A stretch of 64,000 bases of DNA from Mycolicibacterium sp. CBMA 226 (GTDB taxonomy: Bacteria; Actinomycetota; Actinomycetes; Mycobacteriales; Mycobacteriaceae), in assembly GCF_009729075.1 (NCBI RefSeq), contig NZ_VTGY01000001.1, positions 186,001 through 250,000 of the forward strand, read 5' to 3'. The notes beneath the pieces were generated by a model. It worked only from the letters and a program-made list of their open reading frames with translations. It searched no databases and had not been told where the DNA came from. Below, piece after piece: positions 61,369 to 64,000 of the stretch (position 1 is the stretch's first letter; each line of letters begins with the position of its first letter). Made by a program: the position numbers and the translations under genes.

Positions 61369-62607
61369 CTACGCAGCCACGTCGAGTCGCATGGTGCGGC
61401 GGTTGTAGGCGGGGATGGGTTGTCGGTGTGGGTCGACGACCGCGGGTGGGATGAGCCAGGGGTGCTTGTCCATTCCCATGACGACGTCCCAGCCGTCGTG
61501 GTGGATGTTGGCGTGGCACGCCGGGCACAGCAGGCAGCCGTTGCTCAGGCTGGTTTCGCCGTGGTGGGTCCAGTGCACGATGTGGTGGGCGTGGGTGCGT
61601 CCGGGTGGGGCGCCGCATTTGATGCAGCACTGATCGCGCAGATACAGAGCCTTGCGGAGGTGCGCCGGGAACAGCCGCTTCTCCCGGCCCATATCGAGGG
61701 GCACCTGCTCACCATCCACCACGACTGTGGTGACCGACGTGTCGCAGGCCAGCCGTTCCACGGTCGCGGTGCTGATCGATCCCATGAACTCGAGCTGCGC
61801 CAGGTCCGGGGCCTCGGCGGGCACCGTCAGCAGCAGTTGGGTGCGCGGCGCCGAGGCGATGTCCCCGCCGCGGGCGGCGATGTCCAGCACCGCCTCTAGG
61901 GCGTCGGCGCGGCGCCGGGAAGCCGAGCGGGTGTCGGGGCTGCCGTCGGGTTCGGGTCGCGGCGCCGAATACTCCTCCATCGCGGCGACGTATTTGGCGC
62001 CGACCTCGGCATCCAGGTCCACGCGCACCTGCAGCCGGCCGTCACTGGTGACCCGATGATCGAGGGTGTTGATCGACCGGTCCTCAGCGGCCGGCAACCC
62101 ACCCTCGGCCGCGGCGATGCGGTTGCCCAGCTTTCGGGCGCGGTTACCGATGTCCGCGGGGGTGGCTCCGGAGAAGAACTGCCCCAGCAGGTCGGTCACC
62201 TGCCGGAATCGGGCTTCCTCGGACACCTGCCCGGGTGAGCGGGCTCGAATGTGGTTGATGCCCTTGACGATCGCATCGACATGTTCACCGGAGATCGCCC
62301 CATCACTGGCATGCGCCGCCAACGTGGGCAACTGTGGCAGTGCGCCACCGACCCGGACCATCCGCTCGGCCACCGACGGCGCACACCCCAGCGACATCAG
62401 CAGTTCCCGCAGCGTCCGCCCCTGCGCTGTGGCAACACCGCAACGGTCCAGCATCCCGGCCATCATCGTCGCCAGGTGATCGATCACATGCCGCAGCCTG
62501 AACAGACACCGCGCTGCCTCTAGTGCGTCGTCCCCGGCCATGTCGTCGGGGACCTGCACTCCGCGGAGGGTGTCGAGGCTGGTGGTGAGATCTGGTGCGA
62601 TTCCCAT
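61369..62607 (-). CDS. 13E12-repeat-type DUF222/HNH endonuclease protein
   Basis: This 412-residue protein of the actinobacterial DUF222-HNH (13E12 repeat) family has a helical DUF222 domain (about 30-300; for example VIDHLATMMAGMLDRCGVAT, GALPQLPTLAAHASDGAISG and LDHRVTSDGRLQVRVDLD). A C-terminal zinc-bound HNH nuclease includes LRDQCCIKCGAPPGRTHAHH, then IVHWTHHGETSLSNGCLLCP, ACHANIHHDG, with the CxxC pairs and HH catalytic motif intact. Length fits a full, unbroken member. Its promoter carries a perfect LexA box, so it should be DNA-damage induced, as reported for 13E12 genes of M. tuberculosis. Biological target unknown. Confidence 0.9.
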   Translation of the reverse strand: MGIAPDLTTSLDTLRGVQVPDDMAGDDALEAARCLFRLRHVIDHLATMMAGMLDRCGVATAQGRTLRELLMSLGCAPSVAERMVRVGGALPQLPTLAAHASDGAISGEHVDAIVKGINHIRARSPGQVSEEARFRQVTDLLGQFFSGATPADIGNRARKLGNRIAAAEGGLPAAEDRSINTLDHRVTSDGRLQVRVDLDAEVGAKYVAAMEEYSAPRPEPDGSPDTRSASRRRADALEAVLDIAARGGDIASAPRTQLLLTVPAEAPDLAQLEFMGSISTATVERLACDTSVTTVVVDGEQVPLDMGREKRLFPAHLRKALYLRDQCCIKCGAPPGRTHAHHIVHWTHHGETSLSNGCLLCPACHANIHHDGWDVVMGMDKHPWLIPPAVVDPHRQPIPAYNRRTMRLDVAA

Positions 62608-62612
62608 AACAC

Positions 62613-62618
62613 AGTGTA
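62613..62618 (-). promoter_or_regulatory. Probable -10 box for DUF222-HNH gene
   Basis: TACACT on the minus strand lies 5 nt before ATG 62607 and directly abuts the LexA box. No Shine-Dalgarno sequence is seen. Confidence 0.5.
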
Positions 62619-62634
62619 TCGAACAACTGTTCGA
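62619..62634. promoter_or_regulatory. Perfect mycobacterial LexA (SOS) box
   Basis: TCGAAC-AACT-GTTCGA is an exact match to the mycobacterial LexA consensus TCGAAC-N4-GTTCGA. It is next to the -10 box of the DUF222-HNH gene, where LexA would block RNA polymerase. Confidence 0.92.
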
Positions 62635-62820
62635 ACAGCAAGGATGTGGTGGTCGAATTTCGTTATTTGTCAGGACAATCGGGCATGGTCGGCTCGGAGA
62701 ACCGCACGAGATCGCCGCAGCTGCAACCGCCGGTGTCCCGAGGAGGCGCGCCGGTGCGGGCTCCGACGGAAAGACGCGTTCGGTGGTCGCCGGACTCAGT
62801 CGGCTCGCGACCAGAGTGAA

Positions 62821-63312
62821 TCAGTGCTTGCGGACGACGCGCTCGAATTTGCCGGGCTTCCAGATCGCGATGTCGAGGTGGCCGTCATTGACCTCGACCG
62901 ACGATGCCCCGACCAGGTCGGCGCGGTAGCAGTGCTCGAACTCCTGGCCGCGGATGTCGAAGCCCGTCTGCTCGTACAGCGCTTCGGCGAACCGCCGGTG
63001 CAGGGCTTTGTCCTGCACGTCCTCCACGACACCCCACAACTTCGCATCGCCATCGCCGACATGGGTGTCGACCGTCGCAGTGTGCAGGCAGAACCGTGGA
63101 TCACGTGCGAGGTCGTCGAATTTCGTGGTGTTCGGCATGCCCGAGAGCCACAATTCGTCCTCGAAGAATCGTGGCTCCATGGGGCTGATCCGGGGAAATC
63201 CGTTTGAGCGCAGCGTGCCCAGCATGCACAGGTTTCCGGTGGCAGTGTGTCGGCGGACGAAGGTGGCGGCGATTCGCGGCGCGACCTCCGCGAACTCTTT
63301 CCAACTGGTCAT
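62821..63312 (-). CDS. Pyridoxamine 5'-phosphate oxidase-like FMN/F420 split-barrel protein
   Basis: This 163-residue split beta-barrel protein of the PNPOx-like/flavin-reductase group has the patterns ATGNLCMLGTLRSNGFPRIS, PMEPRFFEDELWLSG, PNTTKFDDLARDPRFCLHTA and AKLWGVVEDV. Such proteins bind FMN, F420 or heme; the cofactor and reaction here are unknown. ATG 63312 is placed 7 nt after a TACCGT -10 box. It stands alone between the SOS-controlled HNH gene and the cyclase gene, all on the minus strand. Confidence 0.82.
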   Translation of the reverse strand: MTSWKEFAEVAPRIAATFVRRHTATGNLCMLGTLRSNGFPRISPMEPRFFEDELWLSGMPNTTKFDDLARDPRFCLHTATVDTHVGDGDAKLWGVVEDVQDKALHRRFAEALYEQTGFDIRGQEFEHCYRADLVGASSVEVNDGHLDIAIWKPGKFERVVRKH

Positions 63313-63319
63313 GTTCGCG

Positions 63320-63325
63320 ACGGTA
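63320..63325 (-). promoter_or_regulatory. Probable -10 box for split-barrel gene
   Basis: TACCGT on the minus strand ends 7 nt before ATG 63312, consistent with a leaderless transcript. Confidence 0.45.
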
Positions 63326-63361
63326 GTCCGTCGCGTATAGCCTGGAAACCCTCGAGGAGAC

Positions 63362-64000
63362 TTAGCCCGGGATGGTCGCGTATGCCCGGACGGGGAAGGT
63401 GCCGAATCCTTCGATCCGCGGCGGGACGGCCGTGAAGCGCGCGCCGCGGGCGGGTAGCGCCGCCAGGTTGGTCAGATGCTCGACGACGTGAATTCCGTTG
63501 CCCAGCAGTGCGGTATGGATGGGTCGTCGGCCGGCCGCCGCCGGACTGGCGTCGTCAATGTTCACCGAGTCGATCCCCACGAGCGCCACCTTGTGGCTCA
63601 CCAGCAGTTCGGTGGCGACCTCGGACAGGAACGGTGCGTCGACGCCGTAGGCCTCGGTACCGAAATGCCGGTCCCACCCGGTATCGATCAGCACCGCGCA
63701 GCCGGCCTCGATGTCGTCGGGTAACTCGGCGACGTCGACGGCGCGCGCCGCGACATCCCGGCGGTGCACGACGATGGCGGGCAGGTCCACCAAGGTGTTC
63801 AAGTCGAGGCCGGCCAGGTCGGCACCGTCCGCGTAGCGATGAAACGGCGAATCGAGGTAGGTGCCCGTGTTGCCGACCATCGTGATCGCGCCGATCGCGA
63901 ACTCGGTGCCCGCGGCGTAGACGTCGCGGGAGGCGGCACGCGTGAGGTGGTCGCTCATCGACGGTGCCGGCAGCCCCGGGTAGGTCACCATCCCCGCGCG
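63362..64000 (-). CDS. Cyclase/kynurenine-formamidase-like hydrolase, 5' end outside window
   Basis: This metal-dependent cyclase-family (PF04199-type) protein has at least 209 residues visible. The HGTHxDxPxHF metal motif appears as GNTGTYLDSPFHRYADG, with the usual His of the first element replaced by Asn/Tyr context and the Asp and last His kept. VLIDTGWDRHFGTEAYG and VGIDSVNIDD are also typical. The frame is open past ATG 63991 to the right edge (residues RAG precede it), and family members normally have a DLSHxIxxGMxTYPG start. The gene therefore very likely begins outside the window. Possible activities are N-formylkynurenine or isatin-type amide hydrolysis. Confidence 0.8.
   Translation of the reverse strand, partial: RAGMVTYPGLPAPSMSDHLTRAASRDVYAAGTEFAIGAITMVGNTGTYLDSPFHRYADGADLAGLDLNTLVDLPAIVVHRRDVAARAVDVAELPDDIEAGCAVLIDTGWDRHFGTEAYGVDAPFLSEVATELLVSHKVALVGIDSVNIDDASPAAAGRRPIHTALLGNGIHVVEHLTNLAALPARGARFTAVPPRIEGFGTFPVRAYATIPG

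Overview
The window is a high-GC actinobacterial chromosome segment, almost certainly from a Mycobacterium/Mycolicibacterium species. The main reasons are a single-chain 3073-residue FAS-I followed by acpS, a Rv2525c-type Tat-exported DUF1906 protein upstream of fas, a mycolate-reductase-type SDR (CmrA), an MspA-type porin, a WS/DGAT-PlsC-PlsB2 lipid operon, a 1623-residue NAD-glutamate dehydrogenase and a LexA-boxed 13E12-type (DUF222-HNH) gene. From memory of M. tuberculosis H37Rv, the gene order follows roughly Rv2525c back to Rv2474c, with differences: no scoAB/fadD35 block, an inserted two-component system, and extra catabolic and small genes. Part of this identification rests on family knowledge; no search was run.

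Layout: (1) 1-3.8 kb: a sulfotransferase cut by the left edge, two convergent IspD-fold proteins (one lacking the nucleotide loop) and an LtrA-family membrane protein. (2) 3.9-16.2 kb: DUF1906 Tat protein, a dyad-rich 0.5-kb fas leader, fas, acpS and an M20 peptidase. (3) 16.4-20.9 kb, minus strand: a GntR regulator and an acyl-CoA-synthetase/class II aldolase/amidohydrolase operon with its own strong promoter. (4) 21-26.5 kb: small housekeeping and stress genes (bcp, DUF3618, a new 54-residue ORF, alpha/beta hydrolase, SnoaL-like, GNAT), tRNA-Lys, tRNA-His and orn. (5) 26.5-31 kb: HerA-like ATPase, cmrA, an MFS transporter and an MmpS-like protein.

(6) 31-44.5 kb: a branched-chain amino acid (leucine)/itaconate catabolic block. 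A TetR regulator (BkaR type) diverges from accD1-accA1-fadE19-MaoC-citE, and bkdABC (pdhABC) lies further on. Together they give ketoacid to acyl-CoA (BkdABC), dehydrogenation (FadE19), carboxylation (AccA1/AccD1), hydration (MaoC) and cleavage (CitE) to acetoacetate/acetyl-CoA or pyruvate/acetyl-CoA. A minus-strand two-component system with a tandem-duplicated kinase splits the block.

(7) 44.5-47.3 kb: an enoyl-CoA hydratase under a 24-bp perfect palindrome, an atypical MspA porin, a YihY-like membrane protein and tRNA-Arg. (8) 47.4-52.8 kb: a translationally coupled WS/DGAT-HAD/PlsC-PlsB2 phospholipid/triacylglycerol operon. (9) 52.9-61.2 kb: SSB paralogue, ettA, gdh, thioesterase and a conserved hypothetical gene. 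(10) 61.4-64 kb, minus strand: SOS-controlled DUF222-HNH protein, FMN split-barrel protein and a cyclase-family hydrolase cut by the right edge.

Many genes start 5-8 nt after a TANNNT -10 box with no Shine-Dalgarno sequence, which suggests leaderless transcripts. I saw no CRISPR array, prophage or insertion sequence. The least ordinary items are the duplicated sensor kinase, several undocumented operators, the degenerate IspD pair, the cysteine-bearing porin and the small ORF.
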